NCBI RefSeq assembly: GCF_009938015.1
Contig: NZ_AP021884.1
Coordinates: forward strand, 62,001-126,000
Direction: 5' to 3'
DNA length: 64,000 nucleotides
Origin: Sulfuriferula plumbiphila
Lineage (GTDB): Bacteria; Pseudomonadota; Gammaproteobacteria; Burkholderiales; Sulfuriferulaceae
Both the position numbers and the translations under genes were made by a program. Shown in pieces: positions 63,954 through 64,000 of this stretch (positions within the stretch are counted from its first letter, which is position 1; each line of letters starts with the position of its first letter). The notes under the pieces were generated by a model. That model saw only the letters and a program-made list of their open reading frames with translations. It did not search any database and was not told the DNA's origin.

Positions 63954-64000
63954 ATGATCAACGCAAGCCTGAAACAACTCGCCGCGCTGCTGGCCGAGAA
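63954..64000 (+). CDS. gatA: aspartyl/glutamyl-tRNA amidotransferase subunit A, 5' end only
   Basis: Only the first 15 residues are inside the window (MINASLKQLAALLAE). The sequence and its place right after gatC fit GatA, the glutaminase/amidase subunit. The rest lies beyond the right edge. Confidence 0.8.
   Translation, partial: MINASLKQLAALLAE

Overview
The window reads as ordinary chromosome of a betaproteobacterium, probably in or near the Nitrosomonadales. The basis is moderately GC-rich DNA, an S-adenosylhomocysteine (SAH) riboswitch ahead of ahcY, the metXW pair next to an Mla-type transporter, and the order ubiK-comM opposite a porin-glnK-amtB operon. No rRNA, tRNA, CRISPR array, prophage or intact insertion sequence was found. 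The genus cannot be fixed from the sequence alone.

Layout. 1-3.3 kb: the start of a PhnD-like binding protein, mpl, a small conserved gene and an EamA transporter. 3.3-11.2 kb: an accessory stretch with two unknown small genes, a cysteine synthase that seems to have lost a C-terminal glutaredoxin domain, a truncated-globin remnant, a cupin, a methyltransferase interrupted by an in-frame TGA, and a divergent 1018-residue XRE/ATPase/TPR regulator with a repeat array between it and the methyltransferase. 11.2-23.3 kb: a ComEA-like protein and the activated methyl cycle (metH, metF, ahcY, metK), with a rhodanese and mgtA inserted. 23.3-25.8 kb: two tandem lipid A acyltransferases and a GNAT protein. 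25.7-33.3 kb: a czcCBA-type metal efflux operon that runs into its own two-component system. 33.9-39.0 kb: LysM protein-dprA-smg-topA. 39.1-41.5 kb: def-fmt-htpX. 41.6-47.3 kb: metX-metW running straight into mlaE-mlaF-mlaD-lipoprotein. 47.3-54.0 kb: an unknown gene, a DUF2189 membrane protein, the nitrogen-controlled porin-glnK-amtB operon, and ubiK-comM. 54.1-63.5 kb: one long cell-shape and lipoylation gene string (mreBCD, mrdA, rodA, rlpA, dacA, ybeD, lipB, lipA). 63.7-64.0 kb: gatC and the start of gatA.

How the parts work together. MetX/MetW feed homoserine into methionine synthesis; MetF and MetH remethylate homocysteine; MetK makes S-adenosylmethionine; AhcY clears SAH. The riboswitch joins SAH level to ahcY and the downstream metF. 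Nitrogen control is seen at the porin-glnK-amtB operon, where a sigma-54 -24/-12 element, an IHF-like site and an NtrC-like palindrome lie in the usual order. The metal efflux operon carries its own sensor and regulator. ComEA-like, DprA and ComM proteins are spread over the window, which hints at natural transformation.

Most genes are standard housekeeping. The parts most worth a second look are the decaying accessory stretch (three damaged genes within about 3 kb plus an apparently intact large regulator with a repeat operator), the long structured mgtA leader, the sigma-54/IHF/NtrC module that brings an outer-membrane porin under nitrogen control, and several intergenic repeat elements. 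I did not find convincing evidence of a wholly new system.
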